Source of the DNA: Cytophagales bacterium
Lineage (GTDB): Bacteria > Bacteroidota > Bacteroidia > Cytophagales > Microscillaceae
Length of the DNA: 62,928 bases
Reading direction: 5' to 3'
NCBI GenBank assembly: GCA_013297825.1
Contig: JAAFIN010000002.1
Coordinates: 1 to 62,928, forward strand
Below, piece by piece: positions 8,028 to 16,855 of the stretch (position 1 is the first letter of the stretch; every line of letters begins with the position of its first letter). The notes beneath the pieces are model-generated. The model had not been told where the DNA came from, did not search any database, and saw nothing but the letters and a program-made list of their open reading frames with translations. Position numbers and translations under genes: made by a program.

Positions 8028-9653
8028 ATGAAAAATGATAATACTTTGTTTGATAATTATAATTATGCACTCAAAGAAGATACATCAGTTCAGAATTTAA
8101 AAATTGGGTATATATTGGCATTGTTTTTTGTGGCATTGATAACTGTTATGAGCCAATTATTCATTAGAAATGCCCTCAAAAACCAAGAATCAGATGCAAA
8201 TGTGGTAAATACAAGCGGAAGACAACGTTTTTTGAGCCAACAAATTTCTAAAAATGTTAATATTTTATTACTTGATGAATTTTTGCCCAATACACCACAA
8301 ACACAAGCAAAAAGTGATACTGCTTTTGCTGAACTTCAAAAAGCTACCGACTTATGGGAAAAAAATCATATTGCATTATTAAAAGGTGATAAAAATCGTA
8401 ATATTCCTGCTATCAGTTCCCCTATATTGCTTCAAATGTTTGTAGAAATGGGGGAAAATTTTGATATAATGTTGCAAGCCAGCAAAGACCTCATAAATGC
8501 AAAAAGTAGCGACAATTTTAAAAATGCAAAATTTAAAGAAATATTACAAAAAAAAGCAGATATTATTTTGAGTGTTGAAAAAAAATTTTTGCAACAAATG
8601 AACAAAATCGTAGATAGGTTTGCTCTTGAAGCCAAAGAAAAAATTGAAACGCTCAAATGGATAGAACTGATATTGATGTTTGTTACTTTTTTTGTATTAT
8701 TTGGAGAAGCAATGTTGATTTTTAGACCTATCACCAAAAAAGTCAACACCTATATTTTAGATTTAAAAAACACTTATGAAGAAGTTTTAACACTCAGCGA
8801 AGAACTTAGACAAATCAATGAAGAACTTTTTGCTAATAATGAAGCCCTTGAAAGTTTTAGGGTATTGATAGAAAAACAAAATCGTGAGCTTGAAATACAA
8901 CACCAATCTGTGATGGATAGCATTGATTATGCAAAACATATTCAAAATGCTATTATGGTAGAACAAGAAGATATTATTCAAAGTTTTAAAGGTGCTTTTG
9001 TGCTTAATATCCCCAAAGATGTTGTTTCTGGTGATTTTTATTGGTTTGGCAAAGTCAATGAATACAAAATAATGATTTTGGCAGACTGCACAGGTCACGG
9101 TGTTGCAGGAGCATTTATGACAATGATAGGGGTTACATTGCTTAACGAAATCATACATTTTCAAGGTGTTACAAATCCAGAAGTAATTTTAGCAAATTTG
9201 GATATGTTGCTCAAAGAAACCCTCCAACAACACCAAAAAATTAAAAATGGAATGGACATTGGGATAGTTGTTATAGATGAGAATAATAATCAACTTACTT
9301 TTGCAGGTGCAAGGCATAACTTATATGTGGCACATAAAGGGCATATTACACAAATAAAAGGTGCAAGTAATTCCATTGATGGCATTGTGTATATTGAATT
9401 TCCTTTTGTAAATCATATATTTGACATTCAAAAAGGTGATATTTTTTACCTTACTTCTGATGGTTATCGTGACCAATTTGGAGGGGAAAAAGGCACAAAA
9501 TATCTTCATAGAAATTTTAAAAATCTGTTGCAAGAAATTCACACAGAATCTTTTTTTGTGCAAAAAGAAAAACTTGAAGCAGAACATTATCGTTGGCGTG
9601 GGGATTTGGAACAAACTGATGATATCTTGATAATGGGTTTTCAAGTGATTTAA
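8028..9653 (+). CDS. Membrane sensor with C-terminal SpoIIE/PP2C-type serine phosphatase
   Basis: A 541-residue signalling protein. It has a transmembrane segment at about residues 25-48 and a four-helix extracytoplasmic sensor region (about 50-210) with the motif NTSGRQRFLSQQISKN, typical of PilJ/NarX-like nitrate-type sensors. A second membrane segment lies at about 212-232. A coiled coil (about 240-300) ends in SIDYAKHIQNAIM. The SpoIIE-type phosphatase domain holds VVSGDFYWFG, ADCTGHGVAGAFMTMIG and YLTSDGYRDQFGG, which carry the metal-binding acidic residues. It probably dephosphorylates a STAS-type antagonist or response component when a periplasmic signal changes. Monocistronic, with 59 bases to the next gene. 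A second, sensor-less paralogue lies at 59743-60627. Confidence 0.88.
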   Translation: MKNDNTLFDNYNYALKEDTSVQNLKIGYILALFFVALITVMSQLFIRNALKNQESDANVVNTSGRQRFLSQQISKNVNILLLDEFLPNTPQTQAKSDTAFAELQKATDLWEKNHIALLKGDKNRNIPAISSPILLQMFVEMGENFDIMLQASKDLINAKSSDNFKNAKFKEILQKKADIILSVEKKFLQQMNKIVDRFALEAKEKIETLKWIELILMFVTFFVLFGEAMLIFRPITKKVNTYILDLKNTYEEVLTLSEELRQINEELFANNEALESFRVLIEKQNRELEIQHQSVMDSIDYAKHIQNAIMVEQEDIIQSFKGAFVLNIPKDVVSGDFYWFGKVNEYKIMILADCTGHGVAGAFMTMIGVTLLNEIIHFQGVTNPEVILANLDMLLKETLQQHQKIKNGMDIGIVVIDENNNQLTFAGARHNLYVAHKGHITQIKGASNSIDGIVYIEFPFVNHIFDIQKGDIFYLTSDGYRDQFGGEKGTKYLHRNFKNLLQEIHTESFFVQKEKLEAEHYRWRGDLEQTDDILIMGFQVI

Positions 9654-9712
9654 GAATGATAAATAACATTCAATTTTAAAGTTTTATTTTTAACTATTTT
9701 CAATAAAAAACA

Positions 9713-10813
9713 ATGAAAAAATACTTTTTTTCTGCATTTATTTGTGTATTTTTATATATTAATGCAAATGCACAAAATACCTTATTGGACAGCATTGCGT
9801 TGTTAAAGACGGAAATATATACAAGTTTAAATGATGCCTTGAAAGAACCTTTAAAAGTATATAGACTGTCTTTACAAGGTGATATATTTAAAAAATCAAC
9901 ATATTTACCCAAAGAAATTGGGAGATTAAAAAATTTGCAAGAATTAGACTTAACCTACAATGCATTAAATACTCTCCCAAAAGAGTTTGAAGAATTGCAA
10001 AATTTACAAAAGTTATCTTTGGAAGTAAATGATTTTACCGTTTTCCCAATAGAACTTACAAAATTAAAAAATTTAGAAAAATTGCGTTTTGGCATCAATC
10101 ATCTCAAAGAATTGCCCAAAGAAATTGAAAATATGCAGAATTTAAAAAATTTAGATTTGGGACAAAATAAATTTGTAACATTTCCAAAAGAACTTATCAA
10201 ATTAAAAAATCTACAAAAATTATATTTTTCTAACAACACATTAGTCACATTACCAAAAGAAATAAATGAACTAAAAAATTTACAAACTTTGTCTTTATTT
10301 GGAAATGAAATTTCAGCTTTACCCCAAGAAATTGGAAGTTTAAGAAAATTGCAAAAACTTGATTTAATGAGTAATAAAATTCCTAACTTACCCCAAGAAA
10401 TTGGAGATTTAGAAAATCTAAAAACGCTAATTCTTTGGAGAAATCAAATTTCATCTTTACCAAAAGACATTGGGAAATTAAAAAAATTACAAGAATTAAA
10501 TTTGTGGGAAAACCAATTAGTTGATATTCCAAAAGAAATAGAAGGATTAAAAAATCTAAAAGTATTGAATTTATCAAATAATAAACTTTCTATTCTACCA
10601 AAAGAATTTGGAAATTTAAAAGAATTAAGAGAGTTGGATTTATCATACAATAAACTAACTTCTTTGCCAAAAGAAATGAAAAATTTAAACCTAAAAGAAC
10701 TATATTTGACAGAAAATAGCCTTCCATACACAGCCAAACAAATAAAAAAAATGTTTAAAGGGCTTGATGGCATAAGAAAAGAAGAAATAAAAATGGAAGA
10801 ACGTAGAGATTAG
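9713..10813 (+). CDS. Secreted leucine-rich repeat protein
   Basis: A 366-residue protein with a clear signal peptide (about residues 1-20, ending in NANAQN) followed by some 11-12 leucine-rich repeats of 23 residues, consensus LPKEIxxLKNLQxLxLxxNxL. This is the bacterial form of the typical/Leu-Ile-rich class. A Lys/Glu-rich tail follows (MEERRD). LRR solenoids bind proteins; no ligand or enzymatic domain is visible. It is probably periplasmic or surface exposed. It follows the sensor phosphatase gene by 59 bases on the same strand, so co-transcription is possible. A cytosolic relative is at 51748-53409. Confidence 0.82.
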   Translation: MKKYFFSAFICVFLYINANAQNTLLDSIALLKTEIYTSLNDALKEPLKVYRLSLQGDIFKKSTYLPKEIGRLKNLQELDLTYNALNTLPKEFEELQNLQKLSLEVNDFTVFPIELTKLKNLEKLRFGINHLKELPKEIENMQNLKNLDLGQNKFVTFPKELIKLKNLQKLYFSNNTLVTLPKEINELKNLQTLSLFGNEISALPQEIGSLRKLQKLDLMSNKIPNLPQEIGDLENLKTLILWRNQISSLPKDIGKLKKLQELNLWENQLVDIPKEIEGLKNLKVLNLSNNKLSILPKEFGNLKELRELDLSYNKLTSLPKEMKNLNLKELYLTENSLPYTAKQIKKMFKGLDGIRKEEIKMEERRD

Positions 10814-11073
10814 ACTTTTTATAGGAATTCTTTTGCTATTTCTCCAAATTATTGCCATTAAATTAAGGAAATAATAGTTTGGACTTCCAACAAAAAAAAT
10901 AAACTTTTGTACTTGGCTGTTCCATTTAAGTACCAACGCAAAATAAATGTTACAAATCATTTTTTTAAAAAATACATTTCAGTTATTTGAAGCGAATTTT
11001 TAATAGGTTTTAAATTTTTCAAATGTAACTTTATTTTTGCAGAAGTACTTATCATTCAGCATTCACCATTGAT

Positions 11074-12444
11074 TTATAATTCTTCAAAATACTTACACAA
11101 AAGCCCAAAAACCTGTTCAAATCTATCAAAAGGCAGACTTTCGTAAGTATCATCTACGTCGTGATAAAAAGTTTTATTGCCCATTGTATAAAGAAAAAAT
11201 GCAGGAACACCTTTTTCTGAAAAAAAATAGTGGTCAGAATTCATTGCTTTTCCCCTTATAAAAACCTTTGGAACAGCTTTGAGTTTATCATTTAATTGTA
11301 CCATTTTATCAAAATAATCCTTAAAAATTGTTCCATTTACAAGCGTAAAACCCATACTTCCTGTTGCTAATAAATCCAAATTCATCAACAATTTAATGTT
11401 TTTTAGGGGGAAAATTGGATTATTGACATAGTAATTTGAGCCAATAATACCAGCTTCTTCTGCCCCAAAAAACATATAAGCAACACTATATTTTATGGGA
11501 TTTTTTTGGAAATATTCTGCCAAAGCCAAAACCATTCCCACACCGCTTGCGTTATCACTCGCACCAGGGAAAAAAACCTGTCCCATTCCGCCCAAATGGT
11601 CATAATGTGCAGAAAACACCAAAAAAGTGTCTTTTTGTGTTGGACTTGTGCCTTCTGTGTAACCTATGATATTTTGGCAAGGATATTTTTCTATAAATTC
11701 ATTTTTTATTTCAAATTTCACATAATTTTCCATTTGACGATTTACTCCCCCTTTGGTGGCTGGGAGGCTTTTGGGGTCTTTTGGGGAACTAAATTTCTCA
11801 AAATTTTCTTTTGTCATCTCAAAAACTGTTTCATTTTCGGGATAAAGCGAAATAGATGCAGTAGGTTTTTTATCAAAAAGAATAATTTTTACCTCATTTT
11901 TTTCAAAAAATTCAAGGATATTTTTAGGTAAATTTTTAATTTCCTTTTCATATTTTGTATGAAAAACCAGCACAAAATTTTCTTTTATTTTATCAGCAAT
12001 CAAATCATTTTTGTTTTTATTTACCCAAAAAAGACTATCCAAATAATATAATTTTCCTTCTCCTTTGGCACTTTTGCTATGACTTCGCACAATAAAATCT
12101 TTTCCAACTTGCAGATTTTTTTCATTTATTTTCAAAAAAATTGGTGTTGGAAAAGTATTGACAGGCATATTAAATTTTTGGGTAAAATTATTTTTTAAAT
12201 CTGTATTTTTTAAATCTGTATTTTTAAAAGATTTTATACCTAATTTTTTGAGTTCTTTTGTCAAGTATTCAGATGCTTTTTTTTGCCCATTTTTCACATA
12301 ACCACGTCCAAAAAATTCTTTAGAACTTAATGTTTTGATATGATTTTTAGCTTTTTGGAGGTCTTGGGCGTGTATTTCAAATGAAAGTAATAAAATCAAG
12401 CCCCAAAGAGGGAATTTTGACAATAAAGAATAAATAAAGTACAT
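11074..12444 (-). CDS. Secreted M28-family zinc aminopeptidase
   Basis: I start this at the ATG at 12444 (MYFIYSLLSKF), giving 456 residues with a signal peptide ending near EIHAQD. The 24 codons upstream in the longer frame are encoded by a TGAATGATAAATG repeat. The C-terminal half is the M28 domain with all zinc ligands: SAHYDHLGG (His, Asp), GASDNASGVG (Asp), GAEEAG (catalytic Glu and Glu), MNLDLLATG (Asp) and FYHDVDDT (His). An insertion SSPKDPKSLPATKGGVNRQ (just before NYVKFEIKNEF) is encoded by the G/C-rich repeat at 11746-11795. The protein probably cleaves N-terminal residues of peptides outside the inner membrane. Confidence 0.88.
   Translation of the reverse strand: MYFIYSLLSKFPLWGLILLLSFEIHAQDLQKAKNHIKTLSSKEFFGRGYVKNGQKKASEYLTKELKKLGIKSFKNTDLKNTDLKNNFTQKFNMPVNTFPTPIFLKINEKNLQVGKDFIVRSHSKSAKGEGKLYYLDSLFWVNKNKNDLIADKIKENFVLVFHTKYEKEIKNLPKNILEFFEKNEVKIILFDKKPTASISLYPENETVFEMTKENFEKFSSPKDPKSLPATKGGVNRQMENYVKFEIKNEFIEKYPCQNIIGYTEGTSPTQKDTFLVFSAHYDHLGGMGQVFFPGASDNASGVGMVLALAEYFQKNPIKYSVAYMFFGAEEAGIIGSNYYVNNPIFPLKNIKLLMNLDLLATGSMGFTLVNGTIFKDYFDKMVQLNDKLKAVPKVFIRGKAMNSDHYFFSEKGVPAFFLYTMGNKTFYHDVDDTYESLPFDRFEQVFGLLCKYFEEL
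11746..11795 (-). repeat. G/C-rich repeat inserted in frame in the M28 peptidase gene
   Basis: ACTCCCCCTTTGGTGGCTGG and the following GGAGGC-TTTTGGGGTC-TTTTGGGG are a diverged copy of the repeat seen at 4240-4275 and 39690-39715. On the coding strand it reads SLPATKGGV, the same frame and orientation as SPPAPKGGV at the end of the RND gene. Confidence 0.75.
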
Positions 12445-12520
12445 TTTTAATGATAAATGTTGAATGATAAATGATGAATGAAACAGCCAAATACAATTTA
12501 ATGTTGAATGAAACAACCAA
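12445..12520. repeat. TGATAAATGTTGAATGATAAATG word repeat with AATGAAACAGCCA
   Basis: Tandem ATGAATG/ATAAATG words and two copies of AATGAAACARCCAAATAC lie just upstream of the M28 start. They are the reverse complement of the GGCTGTTTCATTCAT module found elsewhere. Confidence 0.75.
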
Positions 12521-12711
12521 ATACATTTTTTAACAAAATTATCATAAAAATTTTAAAAAAAGCTAATTTTATTTAATAGGATTTTTAAAATGAATTTTAA
12601 AACCGTACATTTTTTTGTTAGAAAATTAAAATAAATGTTTTTTACAGAATGACACAGTTATTTTTCATAAAAATTGTCAAAGAATCTTGTTTTTTGCAGT
12701 TTTCAGAAATT

Positions 12712-13035
12712 TTACGGTCTTGCATTTTTTGAAAAAAATGCAGAAACCCAAATAGAAATCGTTGAACCAACAACCAACATCACAAAAATACTTACTATAG
12801 CAATAGATATATATGTTGTATATTTGAAATATCGCATTGCGTTAGTTTTATGATTCATATTAAAAAATACCATAAGCCCACTAATGAAAACTCCTATGGA
12901 TAATACTATCGTTGGAATAGTTATCATTTGAATGAATAAAAGGTGTCTTTGCAGATTTAAAAGCCCAAAACAAGAATAAGCAACAATGATTGCAAAAAAC
13001 ATTAAAATACCAGTAATAATAAATTGAATACCCAT
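12712..13035 (-). CDS. Small three-helix membrane protein of unknown function
   Basis: With the ATG at 13035 (MGIQFIITGI) the product is 107 residues. It has three hydrophobic segments at about residues 3-28, 40-62 and 73-98, separated by short basic loops (NLQRH, NMNHKTNAMRYFKY). The longer frame from a TTG at 13080 adds a basic A/T-encoded leader and is less likely. I do not recognise a family. It is isolated, 268 bases upstream of the M28 gene on the same strand, in very A/T-rich DNA. Confidence 0.6.
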   Translation of the reverse strand: MGIQFIITGILMFFAIIVAYSCFGLLNLQRHLLFIQMITIPTIVLSIGVFISGLMVFFNMNHKTNAMRYFKYTTYISIAIVSIFVMLVVGSTISIWVSAFFSKNARP

Positions 13036-13396
13036 AAAATATTTTTTGAGTTTTAAAATAAAAAATAAATTTTTTTGCAATTAACATTTTTTTTTTGAAA
13101 AATAAAATAAAATGTAGTGGTTGGTTTTTATTATTTATTTATTTTGATTTTACCAAAATATCATTCTGTATTTAATTTTAATTTTTTTCAAAAAAAAGAT
13201 TTTTCCAAATTTTATTTTGAATTTATTTTGAATTTATTTTCAAAAAAAACTATCTTTGCATAAAAATACATTTAATACAAAGTATTCAGGAATCAGGTGT
13301 CAGGAATTAGGTATCAGGTGTCAGGAATTAGTAAAAAATACAAAATTCCTCATTCCACATTTTTAATTTATAATTCATAATTTATAATTTGTTTTT
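13036..13396 (+). other. Promoter and repeat region before the ornithine aminotransferase gene
   Basis: The left part is plain A/T-rich DNA between divergent genes. It contains a good Bacteroidota promoter (13226-13258), then GGTGTCAGGAATTAGGTATCAGG words (13286-13330) and an ATTTATAATTCATAA word run (13364-13390) that ends at the start codon. No ORF is supported. Confidence 0.7.
13226..13258 (+). promoter_or_regulatory. Bacteroidota-type promoter for the ornithine aminotransferase gene
   Basis: TTTTG (13226-13230) and TATCTTTG (13251-13258) are separated by 20 bases. This matches the -33 TTTG and -7 TAnnTTTG consensus of the Bacteroidota primary sigma factor. It would give an unusually long leader (about 130 bases) containing repeats. 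Confidence 0.55.
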
Positions 13397-14641
13397 ATGA
13401 TGACAGAACAACTTACTCGCAGTCAGGAGGCAATCGCCTTAGAAGAAAAATATGGTGCGCATAATTATCACCCTTTGCCTGTGGTGCTTGCTCGTGGCGA
13501 AGGTGTATATGTGTGGGACGTAGAAGGCAAAAAATATTTTGATTTCCTTTCTGCGTACAGTGCTGTCAATCAAGGACATTGTCACCCACGTATCATTGAG
13601 GCAATGACCAAACAAGCCCAAACGCTTACACTTACATCAAGGGCATTTTATAATGATAAATTGGGCGAATTTGCACAATTTATGACCGAATATTTTGGTT
13701 ATGATAGGGTTCTTCCTATGAATACAGGCGTAGAAGGTGGCGAAACCGCTATAAAACTTTGTAGAAAATGGGGTTATACGGTAAAAGGGATTCCTGAAAA
13801 TAAAGCTAAGATTATTTTTGTGCAACATAATTTTTGGGGAAGAACATTATCCGCCATCTCAACTTCTAATGACAAAGGTTCTTATCAGCATTTTGGCCCT
13901 TATATGACAGGTTTTGAGATAATTCCTTACAATGACCTCAAATCACTTGCAGAAGCATTGGAAGATAAAAATGTGGCTGGTTTTATGCTTGAACCTATAC
14001 AAGGCGAGGCTGGCGTAGTGGTGCCTGATGAAGGGTATTTGCGTGAAGCATATAATCTTTGTAAAGCAAATAATGTTTTGTTTATTGCTGATGAGGTACA
14101 AACAGGTCTTGCTCGTACAGGAAGGTTATTAGCTTGTGATTATGAAGATGTAAAACCTGATATTTTGATATTGGGAAAAGCCCTTTCTGGTGGTACAATG
14201 CCTGTTTCTGCGGTGTTGGCAAATGATGAAATTATGCTTACCTTAAAACCTGGACAACACGGTTCTACATATGGAGGTAATCCTTTGGCTTGTGCAGTAA
14301 CAATGGAGGCGTTAAAAGTATTAAAAGAAGAAAATCTTGCAGAAAATGCGTATCATTTGGGCAAAATTTTTAGAAAAAGAATGTCAGATTTGGCAGAATA
14401 TTCTAAGGTTTTGTTTGCAGTACGTGGAAAAGGTTTATTAAATGCAATTATCATCAATGATACACCAGAAAGCGAAACTGCTTGGAATATTTGCCTTAAA
14501 TTAGCTGAAAATGGCTTATTGGCAAAACCAACACACGGTAATATTATTCGTTTTGCACCGCCTTTGACAATGACCGAAAAACAACTTTTGGAATGTTGTG
14601 ATATTATTGAAAAAACAATAAAAGAATTTGAAATGCAATAA
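13397..14641 (+). CDS. rocD: Ornithine--oxo-acid aminotransferase
   Basis: A 414-residue class III PLP aminotransferase of normal length. [21 protein letters not shown] at the N-terminus is characteristic of ornithine aminotransferase rather than other class III enzymes. The PLP-binding parts are [42 protein letters not shown] (PLP ring aspartate) and [15 protein letters not shown] (Schiff-base lysine). It converts ornithine and 2-oxoglutarate to glutamate semialdehyde and glutamate, linking arginine and proline metabolism. No arginase or proline gene is adjacent. It is convergent with sufS, with a shared strong hairpin between them. Confidence 0.95.
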   Translation: MMTEQLTRSQEAIALEEKYGAHNYHPLPVVLARGEGVYVWDVEGKKYFDFLSAYSAVNQGHCHPRIIEAMTKQAQTLTLTSRAFYNDKLGEFAQFMTEYFGYDRVLPMNTGVEGGETAIKLCRKWGYTVKGIPENKAKIIFVQHNFWGRTLSAISTSNDKGSYQHFGPYMTGFEIIPYNDLKSLAEALEDKNVAGFMLEPIQGEAGVVVPDEGYLREAYNLCKANNVLFIADEVQTGLARTGRLLACDYEDVKPDILILGKALSGGTMPVSAVLANDEIMLTLKPGQHGSTYGGNPLACAVTMEALKVLKEENLAENAYHLGKIFRKRMSDLAEYSKVLFAVRGKGLLNAIIINDTPESETAWNICLKLAENGLLAKPTHGNIIRFAPPLTMTEKQLLECCDIIEKTIKEFEMQ

Positions 14642-14694
14642 AAGGTGTCAGGAGAAAGGTGTCAGGAATCAGGAGAAAGGTGTCAGAAAATACA

Positions 14695-14743
14695 AAAATA
14701 CAAAAAGCATTTTTTCAAATTGAAAAAATGCTTTTTGTATTTT
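14695..14743. terminator. Bidirectional terminator between rocD and sufS
   Basis: Arms 14695-14718 and 14720-14743 are perfectly complementary over 24 bp, with a 1-nt loop. CAAAAAGCATTTTTTCAA pairs with TTGAAAAAATGCTTTTTG, flanked by A and T runs, so it can act on both convergent transcripts. Confidence 0.8.
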
Positions 14744-14784
14744 GGCTGTTTAATTTATCATTTACCATTTACAATTCACCATTA

Positions 14785-16032
14785 TTAAAGAAGCATTTTT
14801 ATTGCTTTTTTGAGTGCATTGATAAAAATATCAATTTCTTCAAGGGTGTTATAAAGGGCAAAAGAAATTCTTGCGCTTCCATCTAAACCCAAACGTTTGT
14901 GCAGTGGTTGCGTACAATGGTGTCCTGTGCGAATAGCAACGCCTTCCATATCCAACAATGTGCCTATATCACTGTGATGCACGCCTTCCACCACAAACGA
15001 GATTACACTTATTTTTTCTTTTGCTTGCCCAATAATTTTCAAACCTTCAATTTTTTGCATTTCTTGAGTGGCATATTGTAAAAGTGCTTGCTCGTGAGCG
15101 TGTAGGGCATTTTTATCAAAATTTTGGAGATAATCTAAAGCATTTTTTAAGGCGATTGCATCAGCAATGTTTGGCGTTCCTGCCTCAAATTTATGTGGAA
15201 CTACATTATAAGTGCTTTTTTCAAAACTTACATCTTTTATCATTTCACCGCCACCGTGATAAGGAGGCATTTTTTCCAAAATATCCATTTTTCCATACAA
15301 AATTCCAATTCCTGTAGGAGCATAAACTTTATGCCCTGAAAAAGCATAAAAATCTGCATCTAATTTCTGCACATCAATCGTCAAATGTACGCTTGCTTGC
15401 GCCCCATCTACGAAAATTGTTGTACCAAATTTTTTAGCCAAAGGAATCATTTTTTCCAAAGGATTTATGGTGCCAAGTGCATTAGAAACGTGGCAAATGG
15501 TAAGTAATTTGGTTTTTGGAGAAAGTAATTTTTCGTATTCATCTAAAAGAATTTCACCATTGTCATTGATAGGAATTACCTTAATAACTGCACCTTTTTC
15601 TTCTGCGATAAGTTGCCAAGGAACAATATTAGAGTGGTGTTCCATTGTAGAAAGTAGGATTTCATCACCTTTTTGGAGGTTTTGTCTGCCCCAAGTTTGG
15701 GCTACCAGATTGATAGCTTCTGTAACACCACGTGTAAAAATAATTTCTTCGGTGTGTTTTGCATTTAGAAAATTTTTGACGGTAAGGCGTGTATTTTCGT
15801 AATCTTGTGTGGATTTGGACGCCATAAAATGAGCCCCACGATGTATGTTAGCATTTTGGGTGGTGTAATAACTTTGCAATGCGTCCAAAACCGATTTTGG
15901 TTTTTGGGAAGTTGCAGCATTGTCAAGATAAACAAGCGTTTTGTTATTATGTACTTTTGTTTCCAAAATGGGAAAATCAGCTCTTATTTTTTGTATGTCA
16001 AATGTTATATCAGTTGTTGTGTCAGTGTTCAT
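14785..16032 (-). CDS. sufS: Cysteine desulfurase SufS
   Basis: A 415-residue group II (SufS/CsdA) cysteine desulfurase. Markers are YLDNAATSQKP, NIHRGAHFMASKST, MEHHSNIVPWQ, DFYAFSGHKVYAPTGIGILYG (PLP lysine) and the catalytic cysteine motif RTGHHCTQPL. It takes sulfur from cysteine for Fe-S cluster assembly. The rest of the suf operon is not here, which is unusual because sufS often follows sufD; the gene appears to stand alone. A long A/T spacer separates it from the next gene. Confidence 0.95.
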   Translation of the reverse strand: MNTDTTTDITFDIQKIRADFPILETKVHNNKTLVYLDNAATSQKPKSVLDALQSYYTTQNANIHRGAHFMASKSTQDYENTRLTVKNFLNAKHTEEIIFTRGVTEAINLVAQTWGRQNLQKGDEILLSTMEHHSNIVPWQLIAEEKGAVIKVIPINDNGEILLDEYEKLLSPKTKLLTICHVSNALGTINPLEKMIPLAKKFGTTIFVDGAQASVHLTIDVQKLDADFYAFSGHKVYAPTGIGILYGKMDILEKMPPYHGGGEMIKDVSFEKSTYNVVPHKFEAGTPNIADAIALKNALDYLQNFDKNALHAHEQALLQYATQEMQKIEGLKIIGQAKEKISVISFVVEGVHHSDIGTLLDMEGVAIRTGHHCTQPLHKRLGLDGSARISFALYNTLEEIDIFINALKKAIKMLL

Positions 16033-16144
16033 TTTTTTGAGTAAATATTAAAAATACCATTTCTGAATAATGTTTTAACAAAAATTATCAAAAATTTGTT
16101 TTTTATTGACTCAAAATTATAAAAAACATTGGAATTGCGTATTT

Positions 16145-16846
16145 TTAAATTTGTTCTTTGTTTTCCATTGCCTTTTTTACTTCTTCACAAAAATTCAAAA
16201 AATTGCCAAATGATGTAATATGTTCAGTATTTTGGTGTCTTTTGATGAGTTCTTGCAAAAAACTATCTTGAATTACTATAAAAGGATTATTTTTGTTATA
16301 ACTTGCATTTCTTTCTTGCAACAATTTTGAGAAATAATTAAAATGAAAATCTGCTGTGGTTTCTTTATGATTTTGAGGTTTTTGCATAAGTTCAGGGTCA
16401 TTGTTTTTCACATTATAAAATTTTACCCATTTTCTCAAATCTTCATCTTGTGGATTTTTCTTAAAGATTTTTTCATTTCCCAAAAACCACGTTTCAAAAC
16501 ATACATTCTGCACAATAATTTTCATTTTTGTATTTTCATTGAGCAAAATTTTATTTTCAATAAAATAATCCAAAATTTCTTGTTGACGCTTTTCTATGCC
16601 TACATCATCACCATCAAGACAAACCACAAAATAATCAATATTTCGTAATTGGTTAATGTCTGAAACGCAGTTTGCTAATTGGTTTTTTAGTGCAGGATAA
16701 CCTTCTCCTGAAAAAAGAAAATAATTGTTTTGGTTGATATTTTCAATTCTTTTGACTTTCTCCAATTCAGGAATAAGCACAGACAACCACGCAGGATAAA
16801 CTTTTTTTTCAGTGCGTTTGCCTTCTACCAAAAAATAAATGTTCAT
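16145..16846 (-). CDS. TOPRIM-like protein, partner of the upstream AAA ATPase
   Basis: A 233-residue protein. The pattern suggests a TOPRIM-type metal nuclease fold. The first strand carries an acidic motif IYFLVEGKRTEKKVYP (E8), and a later strand carries YFVVCLDGDDVG (D78, D80, D81). A downstream CFETWFLGN (about 116-124) resembles the FExWxL segment of RloB/DUF4276-type proteins. It starts 9 bases after the ATPase stop codon, so the two are certainly co-transcribed. Split ATPase plus TOPRIM pairs of this design include RloA/RloB and the PARIS pair AriA/AriB, which act in phage defence. The assignment to that function is an inference. An alternative is a DNA-repair role like OLD nucleases. 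Confidence 0.65.
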   Translation of the reverse strand: MNIYFLVEGKRTEKKVYPAWLSVLIPELEKVKRIENINQNNYFLFSGEGYPALKNQLANCVSDINQLRNIDYFVVCLDGDDVGIEKRQQEILDYFIENKILLNENTKMKIIVQNVCFETWFLGNEKIFKKNPQDEDLRKWVKFYNVKNNDPELMQKPQNHKETTADFHFNYFSKLLQERNASYNKNNPFIVIQDSFLQELIKRHQNTEHITSFGNFLNFCEEVKKAMENKEQI

Positions 16847-16855
16847 AATAAAAGG

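Noticed and set aside
12445-12516. N-terminal extension of the M28 peptidase (MFHSTLNCIW)
   Set aside because: It is encoded by ATGAATG repeats and would put 24 residues before the signal peptide.
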